IMG/VR virus record: IMGVR_UViG_3300021594_000641
Location: 1-64,000 of that record
Origin: a virus
Strand: one strand, 5' to 3'
Length of the DNA stretch: 64,000 nucleotides
Of this stretch, positions 29,146 to 37,547 are shown in pieces. Both the position numbers and the translations under genes were made by a program. Each line of letters begins with the position of its first letter. Positions within the stretch are counted from its first letter, which is position 1. Under the pieces are notes generated by a model. It ran no database searches. It saw nothing but the letters and a program-made list of their open reading frames with translations, and had not been told where the DNA came from.

Positions 29146-29738
29146 TTGTCTCCTGTTCTAGAAGACTGCATATCGTAAACAGCGTTGAACATTTCTGGGT
29201 CATCGCTGTAATCGTATTTTACTTTCTCAAGTATCTTACTGAACTCTTCTTTCATGCCAACCTTTAAAACATCAGGCGGAGTAAGTAAACCTTCTGATTT
29301 TAAAGTTTGGGCGATGTAGTTAACTATGTCTTCAGAGAAGGGATTTTCTTCGTCGTCCTCTGGAGGACTTATGAGCATACCTTCTGACATTCCCCACGCT
29401 ATCTCAGCCGAGTCAGCTGGGTCGAAAACTGCTGGGTCGTAAGAGTCTCCAGCTAAAACGTTACAAAGAGCTATAAAGTCAGGCAGAGACTTATAGAAGC
29501 TATCTGTGGTCAAAATGGCTATTCCAGCCATAAGCCTATCAAATACACTTCTTTCTACCTTTACTCCGAAGTCTTGTTCTATCTCTGACTGGATCGTCAT
29601 AGGATCCCAGTCGAGACCTTCCGTCCCGTATGTGTCTATGAACAAAGCCAAAAGAGTCGTGGCAAAACTGTCTGGGTTTTGCCACACCCTTTTTCTAGCT
29701 TGAAAGCTATCAGACACATTAGAACGGGAGTCGTCCAT
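29139..29738 (-). CDS. Conserved hypothetical phage protein, 199 aa
   Basis: ATG at 29738 directly at the previous stop (TAATG). Blocks such as LLALFIDTYGTEGLDWDP, SVFDRLMAGIAILTTDSFYKSLPDFIALCNVL and SAEIAWGMSEGMLI recall a family seen in large phages, usually next to structural genes. Its C-terminal 60 residues are acidic. Function unknown; structural or assembly role is possible. Confidence 0.7.
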   Translation of the reverse strand: MDDSRSNVSDSFQARKRVWQNPDSFATTLLALFIDTYGTEGLDWDPMTIQSEIEQDFGVKVERSVFDRLMAGIAILTTDSFYKSLPDFIALCNVLAGDSYDPAVFDPADSAEIAWGMSEGMLISPPEDDEENPFSEDIVNYIAQTLKSEGLLTPPDVLKVGMKEEFSKILEKVKYDYSDDPEMFNAVYDMQSSRTGDNP

Positions 29739-30007
29739 TAGAAGCCCGCTTGGATTGGGAAGTGAGCCCTACATTTCTTAACAGGAGAATTTTTGAAAGC
29801 TTCTCCAACCAAAACATTACCAGAGTCGTCTACCCACTCAACCCAGGGAGAGCCGTTAAAGCCCGGTCTGTTCAACCCTAGCTTAACAGCATGATCCAGA
29901 GCAGCTTGTCTAGCTTGGAGGCTGTAAACCTGCTCAAGGTTGTCTCCCTCTACTGCAACCTCTGCCCGATCTCCGGTTCTTTGGCTGGCCGCTTCTGCAA
30001 TCTTCAT
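29738..30007 (-). CDS. Hypothetical protein, 89 aa
   Basis: ATG at 30007 (MKIAEAASQRTGDRAEV) with AAAGGAAAG. It contains an N-terminal helix, a central LQARQAALDHAVKLG and WVEWVDDSGNVLVG. No family recognised. First gene left of the array 3 region; a promoter may lie in 30008-30161. Confidence 0.6.
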   Translation of the reverse strand: MKIAEAASQRTGDRAEVAVEGDNLEQVYSLQARQAALDHAVKLGLNRPGFNGSPWVEWVDDSGNVLVGEAFKNSPVKKCRAHFPIQAGF

Positions 30008-30215
30008 AACTTTCCTTTCTTTTATAAAAAACAAAAAGACAGCTTTATATTACTAACAACGTTATGTTTTGCCAATAGCTAAGCAAATAGCCTCGGTTAC
30101 CCACACCGTTAAAGTAGGCGTGGGAAGGTTTACTTTTAATATAAAATTAAATTAAATTTTTAGTTTTAAAAGTTTAAGTTCTGAACAAGCCAGGACTTAA
30201 ACTTTTAAAACTTAT
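30008..30215. other. Non-coding region with 18-bp inverted repeat
   Basis: No ORF is supported. An 18-bp perfect inverted repeat, AGTTTTAAAAGTTTAAGT (30162-30179) and its complement (30195-30212), surrounds a 15-nt loop and is flanked by a very A/T-rich stretch. On the minus strand it lies just beyond the distal end of array 3, so it could end that transcript, or act as an operator/promoter for the gene at 29738-30007. Confidence 0.6.
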
Positions 30216-30490
30216 ATACTCACGACCAGGGTCGCGAGGGTGAGACCCTGAGGCCCCACGCTGCCGGATTTCATCCACCCCTTATCAACTCACGCGTGGT
30301 TGAGACAGGTGAGCATGGATGGTGAAAGGCCGGACTATCCCCTTATTCACGCACGCGTGGGTGAGACTCCTCAAAAGCGCCATTTCGCGATTTTCCAGGT
30401 CCCCTTATCCACGCACGCGTGGGTGAGACGATGGTAGAACCTCACGCAACTCGCCCTAATACCCCTTATCCACGCACGCGTGGGTGAGAC
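30216..30490 (-). CRISPR. CRISPR mini-array 3: 5 repeats, 4 spacers
   Basis: Repeats at about 30216-30246 (badly degraded), 30278-30306 (degraded), 30339-30367 (one change), 30401-30429 and 30462-30490 (perfect). Spacers are 31, 32, 33 and 32 nt and unique. Decay increases away from the right-hand leader, the usual pattern of older spacers. The distal unit also resembles a decayed leader copy (see findings). Confidence 0.87.
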
Positions 30491-30552
30491 CCTAAGGTCT
30501 CACCGTCCATCCGGACATTACAGTTCGTTACGAACTGTTTAGGCTTAAGGGT
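30491..30552 (-). promoter_or_regulatory. Leader-like conserved element of array 3
   Basis: Identical to array 2's element over about 60 nt, with hairpins GTCC-GGAT-GGAC and ACAGTTCG-TAA-CGAACTGT and the junction hairpin GGTGAGACC-TTAG-GGTCTCACC that includes the start of the first repeat. About 58 nt of A/T-rich sequence separate it from the next gene at 30611; no clear -10 or -35 was found. Confidence 0.75.
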
Positions 30553-30610
30553 AAAAACAAATTACAACTATATCAACATCGTATTATGACAGAACTTTGT
30601 TATTTATTAA

Positions 30611-30910
30611 CTAAAGAGTTGTTTGTACTATTTTTCCGTTGTCCGTCCTTTGCAGTATCCTTATCTTGTCTGCTCCTATGTGTTCTTTGAACTTAGCCAG
30701 ACTCTCTCCTCTAAGGTTCGATATAACTGTCTTTACTTTTGAGTAGTCAGCGATTTTATCCCTAGCCCTCATTGCGCAAGGTTTGCAGCCAGGCTTTGAA
30801 GACTTAGAGGCTGCCGCCAGCTTTATGCTAGGCAAGTCAGCCAGCAGCTTAGGGTTAGACAGAATTGAAGCTATAAGGGCTTCTTCTATGATTACTATTT
30901 TTTCTGCCAT
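30611..30910 (-). CDS. Hypothetical protein, 99 aa, CxxC motif
   Basis: ATG at 30910 with AGGTGTAAG. Hydrophobic-helical N-terminus, then GCKPCAMRARDKIADY, a CxxC motif, and a C-terminal alpha/beta segment (VISNLRGESLAKFKEH, KIRILQRTDNGK). The CxxC could bind zinc. It is the last gene of the virion operon and precedes array 3. Confidence 0.65.
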   Translation of the reverse strand: MAEKIVIIEEALIASILSNPKLLADLPSIKLAAASKSSKPGCKPCAMRARDKIADYSKVKTVISNLRGESLAKFKEHIGADKIRILQRTDNGKIVQTTL

Positions 30911-30917
30911 CTTACAC

Positions 30918-31385
30918 CTAGCCTATGGAAGAAGACGAGTCTGCTGGAGGAGGGTCTCCAATTTTCAAATTATCAGAAGGCTCCATTACGTCCATGATAT
31001 TTAAAGTTGATACCAGGTTTGTTACTTCTTCTACTAAAATTTGCCAAGCGTCTTCGGCTACTGACTGGGACCTGAACACAAGGTCTACATAGTCCAATCT
31101 GCAAAACTGAGGAAAACCTTCAGGGTTTGGCTCGTCCTCAGGATACTCTTCTATATCTGAAGGAGAACAAACTCCGTCAAAGGCCAGTCTGTAAGTTGCC
31201 TCCCTTGCGTTCAAATCTTCCTTGGCGTATCTAAATATTTTATTGGGTATGTTGTTACCGCCGTAAGCTTCTACCTTGAACCTAAAGCCGTCTATGCTGT
31301 TTGCGTTAGTCCTTGTTTGTGTGTACCTCTTCAAATAGAGTCCACGACCGTAGTCGCCTATTGAAATGCTGCTGCTATCAGGCAT
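30918..31385 (-). CDS. Putative virion protein, 155 aa
   Basis: ATG at 31385 with AGGTGA. The sequence mixes short strands (GRGLYLKRYTQTRTN) with a Pro/Asp-rich stretch and a helix (DAWQILVEEVTNLVSTLN). Its position in the operon suggests a structural or accessory role. The C-terminus is low complexity (DPPPADSSSSIG). No family. Confidence 0.6.
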   Translation of the reverse strand: MPDSSSISIGDYGRGLYLKRYTQTRTNANSIDGFRFKVEAYGGNNIPNKIFRYAKEDLNAREATYRLAFDGVCSPSDIEEYPEDEPNPEGFPQFCRLDYVDLVFRSQSVAEDAWQILVEEVTNLVSTLNIMDVMEPSDNLKIGDPPPADSSSSIG

Positions 31386-31392
31386 GATTCAC

Positions 31393-33399
31393 CTATATGT
31401 TAAAGATAGGCTGGTTAGCGCCTCTTCTAGCGGTGCTTGACCAACATACTATTTTTTTGTCACCGTTCCAGCTTTTAAGATTATATCCATTTTGCCAGAC
31501 TTGTTCACCTATGCAAATGTCTCCACCGTTGTGAGACAGCCTTTCGTCGGGCACGTCGGCTTTCTTTAAAGCTTCTGTCTTCAAAGCCCAGAAGCTGCCG
31601 GTAACAAAAAATATCTTGTTGGCATTCACAGACTCTTTTCCTGACTTGTCTCTGAACTGCCTTCCTTTGTACCACTTTCCTTGCTTGATCCAATTAGCGT
31701 GTCTATCTTGTAAAGCGTAATGATAGATAGGTCCTAGCATACCAAAGTTAGAGTCTGCTATACTTGTAGAATTTATTACAGAGCATAGCTTGTCAAACCA
31801 CAGCGGGTCTGTGTCGCACATGGTATCGTCATCAAACCATAGAACCCATTTTGTTTTTATTGGAAACTTTTCGTCGTGGAACATTTCTCTCATGCACGGG
31901 TATTTGAATTTATTTTTGTCCGAACTGTAAATGACACTGACTACTCCATCGTTGAATAGTTTTTTGCAAAGCTCTTGGGTGTCAAGACAAACGTTGTTGC
32001 AGTAAACCCTGAGCTCTACAGAATCTCTGGTAGTCGTGTTTTGAATTGCTGTAAGACACCTTCTGTGCATGTCAGGAAAGTTTCCATAGAGCAGAACAAA
32101 CATTGTTATCTTTCCGCCTATGTGCGGAGAGTCTACGAGCCTGGTACCGGCGGATTGTCTGACCACAGGTCCGTTGAAAGCATCAACCATCAAGTTAGTT
32201 CTTGGAGACGCCAGCTCTGGGGTCACTAGCTTTGGAGGACCTGTGTCTATTGTTTCCTTCTTGTTTACCGCCAAAGACAATTCAGTCACTGCGTAAGGTG
32301 TTTCATTTATGGGCATGTCCAACATCTGTTCGCTCATGGTAGGTTCGCCTCCTTCCCTTAAAACGAACAAGCTGAACCTTTCCTCGCCTTGTTTAAAAGT
32401 TATAGGCTGGGTTACATCTGGAAGCACCATACCCTCCAATAACGGCAAAGTGCCGTCTAGGTAATAACTCAAAACAGAACCTACCACTTTTTCAACAGTT
32501 ATCATGTCCATGCACAGCGGAACCATCTGACCTTTTTCCGCCTGCACTGGATACGAGCAAAAACTTCTGTCTCCTTCAGCCCTTTGTACTTTATTTTTCC
32601 AGCAGCCTTTCTTGGCGCAGCAGTCAAGCTTTCCTATGGTGTGAAGATATCTATGGCTTACAGGCAACAAATTTTGAACCGGCACCAGAGCGGGATTTCT
32701 TTGGTGATACGCTTCCCACCACCATTCTTCCCTGCCAGCACCTGTTACTACGCAAGGCTTTCCAAAGGCTGCGGCTATGTGCATCGCTGAAGTGATTGTG
32801 CAAATAACTCCGTCTGCGCTGTTTATCAGACGCATCATTTGTCTGATGTCTGTTTTTCCCACCATGTCTAAAACGTTGTTCAGTTTAGGGTGAGCGTGTG
32901 TAGGATGACTTCCTTTACCGCCTACCTGAACAAACTTTATTCCAAAGGGCCTTAAAGAATCCACAACCTTCTGGCACCTGTCGTATATCCAGTGCTTTGT
33001 TGTAAAGTCGTTCTTACCCCCAGCCACTATTACCCAATAGCGTCCTTCTATCAAAGACTCTTGCTCTTCTTCGTTTAAATGTAAATCTGGATGAGGCTGA
33101 AGCAGAGACACTTTTATGTTAGTTTGTTTTTCAAAATCTTTATGGAAAGAGCTTATGAAATGAGTATGTTCTGTAGCCGCTTTTTTTATGTAAGCTCCGT
33201 ACGTTAGGTTTACTATCCTGGCGTTCTTCTTGTCAGGCATTGGCTTAACGTAAGGATTGTTAAGCCACACGTCTCTAAACGTAGTGTCTACATTTATGTG
33301 AAATCTTCCTGGGTAACTCTTCTCAAGATCGCGTGCAAGGGCGGTCATTACGACTATGTCGCCTAAAGCCCTTTGGTGCCTTAATATGATCTTTTCCAT
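31393..33399 (-). CDS. Two-domain glycosyltransferase: GT9-like plus GT2-like, 668 aa
   Basis: ATG at 33399 with AAAGGC. Residues 1-350 resemble GT9 heptosyltransferases: ALGDIVVMTALARDL at the N-terminus, YWVIVAGGKNDF, then LINSADGVICTITSAMHIAAAFGKPCVV near residues 190-220. A linker follows. Residues about 430-668 match a GT-A enzyme with FDDDTM (DxD) and VTGSFWALK. GT9 enzymes add heptoses to lipopolysaccharide; here the double domain may build a sugar chain on a virion protein or on the host. It lies at the end of the fibre gene set. No signal peptide. Confidence 0.82.
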   Translation of the reverse strand: MEKIILRHQRALGDIVVMTALARDLEKSYPGRFHINVDTTFRDVWLNNPYVKPMPDKKNARIVNLTYGAYIKKAATEHTHFISSFHKDFEKQTNIKVSLLQPHPDLHLNEEEQESLIEGRYWVIVAGGKNDFTTKHWIYDRCQKVVDSLRPFGIKFVQVGGKGSHPTHAHPKLNNVLDMVGKTDIRQMMRLINSADGVICTITSAMHIAAAFGKPCVVTGAGREEWWWEAYHQRNPALVPVQNLLPVSHRYLHTIGKLDCCAKKGCWKNKVQRAEGDRSFCSYPVQAEKGQMVPLCMDMITVEKVVGSVLSYYLDGTLPLLEGMVLPDVTQPITFKQGEERFSLFVLREGGEPTMSEQMLDMPINETPYAVTELSLAVNKKETIDTGPPKLVTPELASPRTNLMVDAFNGPVVRQSAGTRLVDSPHIGGKITMFVLLYGNFPDMHRRCLTAIQNTTTRDSVELRVYCNNVCLDTQELCKKLFNDGVVSVIYSSDKNKFKYPCMREMFHDEKFPIKTKWVLWFDDDTMCDTDPLWFDKLCSVINSTSIADSNFGMLGPIYHYALQDRHANWIKQGKWYKGRQFRDKSGKESVNANKIFFVTGSFWALKTEALKKADVPDERLSHNGGDICIGEQVWQNGYNLKSWNGDKKIVCWSSTARRGANQPIFNI

Positions 33400-33408
33400 T
33401 TAAGCCTT

Positions 33409-33855
33409 TCAAGACACCGGCTCGTACTTATCGCATTCCGTGCATACGGCTATATCTTTATAGTCACCAGCGCGCCTACATTTTTCAAACAAATTACACT
33501 TGTGCGTTACTGCGCCATTGCAACCGCAGCTTGAAGCTTTTTCTAGCGGTGGTCCTAGATGTACGCAAGGCACTCTAAGCCTTTGAATTTTTTCGTTAGC
33601 TGTTCCTTTGACGTTTATAGTTTTGGGTACTGGTACAGGGTTAGTGTAAGAGCTGCTAAGCTCAACGGGATGTCCCACCATTTCTGGATGGTTTTCTTGA
33701 ATGTATTTAATCAATTCTGCTTTGTAGGGTATGAAAGAAGCGCTAATCTTTAAAAAGTCCAAGCTGACGCTTCCAACAGGTGTCAGCTTGCCGTCGATTA
33801 CTCGCATCTTAACGTTGTGCTCTGCGCACTTAGCTAATATTTCTTGAGGTGTCAT
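33409..33855 (-). CDS. TubC-N-like and Cys-rich protein, 148 aa
   Basis: ATG at 33855 overlaps the stop of the upstream gene (ATGA) with GGAG upstream. Residues 1-52 (TPQEILAKCAEHNVKMRVIDGKL, PYKAELIKYIQEN) look like the TubC N-terminal docking fold of nonribosomal peptide synthetases, which some phage proteins carry. Residues about 95-148 hold eight Cys (CVHLG, CGCNG, HKCNLFEKCRRAG, VCTECDKYEP), probably zinc sites. It may help the neighbouring glycosyltransferase, but this is context only. Confidence 0.68.
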   Translation of the reverse strand: MTPQEILAKCAEHNVKMRVIDGKLTPVGSVSLDFLKISASFIPYKAELIKYIQENHPEMVGHPVELSSSYTNPVPVPKTINVKGTANEKIQRLRVPCVHLGPPLEKASSCGCNGAVTHKCNLFEKCRRAGDYKDIAVCTECDKYEPVS

Positions 33856-35279
33856 CGGCACTCCATTTGGTACGTTTGACCTTCTGTCGGATACGGTGAA
33901 AGTGTAGCAGGGTCTGGAGGAGACGGACAAGAGCACGTGTAACCCATGTTACTGTGACAATTAGACGAATCCAAAACCCAAGCCTCAAACAAAGAACTGA
34001 AAACGTAAGTGCATATACCAGAACAGATATACTGGTTAACGCTTACGGCATTAGTACCAAAATTTCCGCAACTTGGAGTTGTGCCTGTGCCCGTGTAGCA
34101 CAATTCTGGAAGAATGTCTGGGTTAGGAAACTTCATCGCGTAGATAAATACGCGAGCTTGTAACATAGCAAAATCAACTTGCATAACGTATGGAGTAGCG
34201 TCAGAAACAACAGTTACGGAGCTAGCTACCTCGTAGGCGTATGGGAAACTCGTAGCCCTAAGCACAAAGCACAAGCTACCGTTACCAACATCTTTAGCTA
34301 TAATCTCATAGCCTGCGCTAGAAAACACTCCTAACTGCACTTTTTGATAGACAGTATCGCCTTCACCTGGACAACCTAAATTAAAGTAGTTGTCTAAGAC
34401 TAAAAAGTGATCTGCCGTGACACTGTTTTGTCCCGTCTTCTTGCCGTAAAGGCAATTACACTTTAGTTGCGCGCCTGAGCTGGCGCAGCCGCTGGTGTAA
34501 GTATCTCCGTTTTTTAGTCCTGGAACCGTCCACCAAGGAGGAGGCCCAACACAAGCGCAGTTGTTGTAGAACAAAGCTCTAAAGCATGTAAACATCCTGG
34601 TGCCGTCAAAAAACGAGCAGACAGGACCCGTCACAGACAAACCAGGCAAAGACTCCACTTCTGGCCCACAGCCTTCAAACCAAGGAGACGTTCCAGCGTT
34701 TATTTTTACGAATCTAAGATCGCCGTGGCAAACTACAGAAGATGGACTGACTGGTATAAAATCACTAGCGTAGCTTCTTCCGCAAGGTAGACACAGGTCG
34801 GCATCTTTTCTAACTAACGAAGTACTGACGTTAAAATAAGGTTGCCAGTACGAGCCGACTAAAACATTGAATTGCAGGTCTACCTGCGCTGTCGTGTTGT
34901 TTATCTGAGTAAACTTAGCCAAAATTTCTAAGAGAATAGAGCCGCCATCGCTGGTAGGCCTGGAACTTCTCTCCGCTCTACCTACCCAAATGTTAGCTGC
35001 GTACTCTTCACCTTCGCCTACAGGTGGGCAGGCTAGTTGTATTTCTGTTTCTTCAAAACCCCAAAACCAACTAGGAGACGGATAGTTGGAGTTCTCGTTA
35101 ACATATGTTTGATTGCCGGTGTTCAGACGGCAGGGGACGGTATAGAACGAAAAAGATATTCGGCCTGTTTTCATAGGCCAGCCAGCATTGCACAAAGAGC
35201 ATTCAAGAAAAGTACCGATTACTTCGTAGTAATCTTGTTTGCACAGATTGTATGCTACGGACTGAGTTTCTTGCGGCAT
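33852..35279 (-). CDS. Cys-rich putative tail-fibre/adhesin protein, 475 aa
   Basis: ATG at 35279 overlaps the previous stop. Very rich in Cys, Ser, Gly and aromatic residues, with predicted beta structure throughout (GRISFSFYTVPC, VGSYWQPYFNV). More than thirty Cys suggest disulfides or metal binding outside the cell. No recognised domain. It is one of four large proteins of similar composition in 33852-38356 and is likely part of a receptor-binding or spike structure. Confidence 0.62.
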   Translation of the reverse strand: MPQETQSVAYNLCKQDYYEVIGTFLECSLCNAGWPMKTGRISFSFYTVPCRLNTGNQTYVNENSNYPSPSWFWGFEETEIQLACPPVGEGEEYAANIWVGRAERSSRPTSDGGSILLEILAKFTQINNTTAQVDLQFNVLVGSYWQPYFNVSTSLVRKDADLCLPCGRSYASDFIPVSPSSVVCHGDLRFVKINAGTSPWFEGCGPEVESLPGLSVTGPVCSFFDGTRMFTCFRALFYNNCACVGPPPWWTVPGLKNGDTYTSGCASSGAQLKCNCLYGKKTGQNSVTADHFLVLDNYFNLGCPGEGDTVYQKVQLGVFSSAGYEIIAKDVGNGSLCFVLRATSFPYAYEVASSVTVVSDATPYVMQVDFAMLQARVFIYAMKFPNPDILPELCYTGTGTTPSCGNFGTNAVSVNQYICSGICTYVFSSLFEAWVLDSSNCHSNMGYTCSCPSPPDPATLSPYPTEGQTYQMECR

Positions 35280-36520
35280 TACGGCACCAGATAGGCAGCG
35301 AAGTTACCCATGCTTATAACTCTTTCTACAGTTTCGTTTGAGTTTAGAATTTTCAATTTTAAACGCGCTCCCCAATCACCTCTAGGTGAACCGCAAAGAA
35401 AATAGGTTTTGTCTGGAAAACATATGCCCCTAATCTGCGGATTCCAGGTGTTTCCAATAGTGTTGTTCGGCCTCCAGAATCTTTTAGAACATATCCTTGG
35501 AGACTTAAGAGAACCAGGGCTTGCAGGGCTAGCTACCATATAAATGTGAACGTCAACGCTGTGAGCGTCCTTCCATCGCTTAACTGGCGGTTGAGGGTTT
35601 TCTGAAGATGTCCAGTCTATAGGCAGGTTTCCTGGGTCTGCCGCTGTCTGCGCTCCTTGGTCATTAGCTCCAACATAAAAGTTATTATTGAAAAAAATCA
35701 TATGACAAAGCCCGATGTACTGCCCTAAAGGCGTTCCGCTACTGTTGTAAGCGGTTATAGGCGTACAAAACGGTATCAGCCCTTTACCTGTGGGCAACCA
35801 GGTAGTAACTGGTGTCGCGCCCGAGTCTTCCCACCAGTCAGTTGCTTGAAAAGGTTGTGGTACGTCTGCATTCGTCCATATGTGTTTTGCTGGATAGCTG
35901 AATCCAAGGCTGTCTTTAGGACAGTTTGGTTCGCCGTCCGTAGTCATGTCCGTAACGCCTTCATCCGTAAAACACCAGTTAAGGTAGTTAGAATACTGCG
36001 CATCGCAAGACGTTCTTCTTTTAACTGTGTAATAAGCGTGATAGTTAGCTATACCAGGACCAACAGCGTACATTGGCGGGTCAAGCGGGTTTTCTATTTC
36101 TGGAGGGTGCGCGGCTGCTGAGTTAAGCTGTGGTGGGCTAAAAGGCGGGTGAGTTCTTCTAAACTTCCATTTGTCCAAGTCTGCGCTTGAAAAACGCAAA
36201 GTCGGCAAACTTTTAACTCTGTAAGGATTATGCTGATTTATTAAGTTTTCTCCAGAATGCCCGTAGACTGCTCCTGTTTTTTCGCTACCTATTCTCGAAG
36301 AGAGCGGAAGAAACAAGTCTTGTATGTAGCCGCTTTCAAGGGACTCAGGGTAAAACTGAGCTGAAGCACAGTTTCCTAAGTTATAAACTATAGGGTAGCT
36401 GCCTGTTTGAGAGCTGTGAAAAACATGTACGGTAGCTGTCTTGAAAGGTTCACAGACATATGACTGCTGAGAACCCCCACCACATTTGGCTAACAGTCTA
36501 TGTGCTGATCTGCCTCGCAT
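35279..36520 (-). CDS. Putative tail-fibre/structural protein, 413 aa
   Basis: ATG at 36520 with GGAGT. Pro/Trp/Gly/Asn-rich and beta-like with many Tyr-Trp-Cys clusters (YHAYYTVKRRTSCDAQYSNY). It overlaps the next gene at its stop codon (TAATG). No family. The composition suits an exposed virion protein. Confidence 0.62.
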   Translation of the reverse strand: MRGRSAHRLLAKCGGGSQQSYVCEPFKTATVHVFHSSQTGSYPIVYNLGNCASAQFYPESLESGYIQDLFLPLSSRIGSEKTGAVYGHSGENLINQHNPYRVKSLPTLRFSSADLDKWKFRRTHPPFSPPQLNSAAAHPPEIENPLDPPMYAVGPGIANYHAYYTVKRRTSCDAQYSNYLNWCFTDEGVTDMTTDGEPNCPKDSLGFSYPAKHIWTNADVPQPFQATDWWEDSGATPVTTWLPTGKGLIPFCTPITAYNSSGTPLGQYIGLCHMIFFNNNFYVGANDQGAQTAADPGNLPIDWTSSENPQPPVKRWKDAHSVDVHIYMVASPASPGSLKSPRICSKRFWRPNNTIGNTWNPQIRGICFPDKTYFLCGSPRGDWGARLKLKILNSNETVERVISMGNFAAYLVP

Positions 36521-36533
36521 AAATCAACTCCTA

Positions 36534-37547
36534 TTAACCTTCAGGAGGTGGTGGTTCTTCTGTAGTGGTTGTAGTGGTAGGTTCCTCAGTTGTAGTAGTT
36601 GTAGTTGTAGTGCCGCAGTTGTTTAAACAGTTCTGCATTGTTGAGTATCTTTGACTACTACTAGACGGTGTTCGCATAAAGTAATCACAGCCAACCACAG
36701 ATTGCTGCAAGGTCGGGTTGTAATAATTGTGGCAGTAAAATCCAGGACCTTGATTAATGTAACAAGCGGCTAAACAAGCTTCTTGAGTTGGATAAGCGTC
36801 CTTCGTTGATCCCGATGGTCGGGCGTCTGATTGAACACAGTTACCAGACACACACCACCACGGGTTAGGCGTATTACCGCCTCCTGCGCAAGCCGAATTA
36901 CAGTCGCTTGTTGATGCGTAAGGACCGCTCAAAACCGTCACAACACCGCTAACCCCTGGGAAAAACCAAGAGGTAACGCAGCCATACGTATCACTTTGCT
37001 CGTAGCGTACGCACCAGGTGGGTGGGCGGTCGTTGGGTCCTGGCTCGCAGGCGCCCGTGACGTAACCTCCCCACGAGGTTATTTCAAAAGGCATTTGGCA
37101 TATGCCGTTGTTGACTATTCCACTCATGTTGAATGTGACGTTTCCAGACCCATCAGTAGAGCACGAGCCTGTAACAGACGTAGCATTAGTTACTTTCCAT
37201 CTGTCAGTAAACGCTGAACCAGACAGGCTAGAGCCTTTACAAATGGGATAAAAGTCGTTTGCAGTGCTGGCTATAAACAAGCCAAAACTGTTTATGCCTG
37301 GAGCTGAGTAACTTATGCTTGGGCACGGACTCGTACGCCACAATGTCACAGGAGTTTCGCTTAATGGCCAATTTAACGAAGACTGACAAAATGAGTTAGG
37401 AAAAAAAGGATTAATGCTTGTAGCTGGGCCTATAGTGCCACTGAAATACAGAGGAAAGTCACAACAAAAACCGCAGCATAACCTAGACTGAGGAGCCGCG
37501 GTATCTAATGCTTCGGAACCTGTGCAATTAAAAGACTGCGTTGTCAT
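36534..37547 (-). CDS. Cys-repeat and Thr-rich fibre-like protein, 337 aa
   Basis: ATG at 37547 overlaps the previous stop as ATGA. Several repeats of the form WxCVSGNCVQ, GPYAS(T)xxxC, ACYxNxxxGF recur, each with spaced Cys, ending with YSTMQNCLNNC. The end is a Thr/Glu/Pro-rich linker (TTTTTTTTEEPTTTTTTEEP), typical of glycosylated or flexible cell-surface stalks. Likely a receptor-binding or adhesion protein exposed on the virion. Confidence 0.65.
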   Translation of the reverse strand: MTTQSFNCTGSEALDTAAPQSRLCCGFCCDFPLYFSGTIGPATSINPFFPNSFCQSSLNWPLSETPVTLWRTSPCPSISYSAPGINSFGLFIASTANDFYPICKGSSLSGSAFTDRWKVTNATSVTGSCSTDGSGNVTFNMSGIVNNGICQMPFEITSWGGYVTGACEPGPNDRPPTWCVRYEQSDTYGCVTSWFFPGVSGVVTVLSGPYASTSDCNSACAGGGNTPNPWWCVSGNCVQSDARPSGSTKDAYPTQEACLAACYINQGPGFYCHNYYNPTLQQSVVGCDYFMRTPSSSSQRYSTMQNCLNNCGTTTTTTTTEEPTTTTTTEEPPPPEG

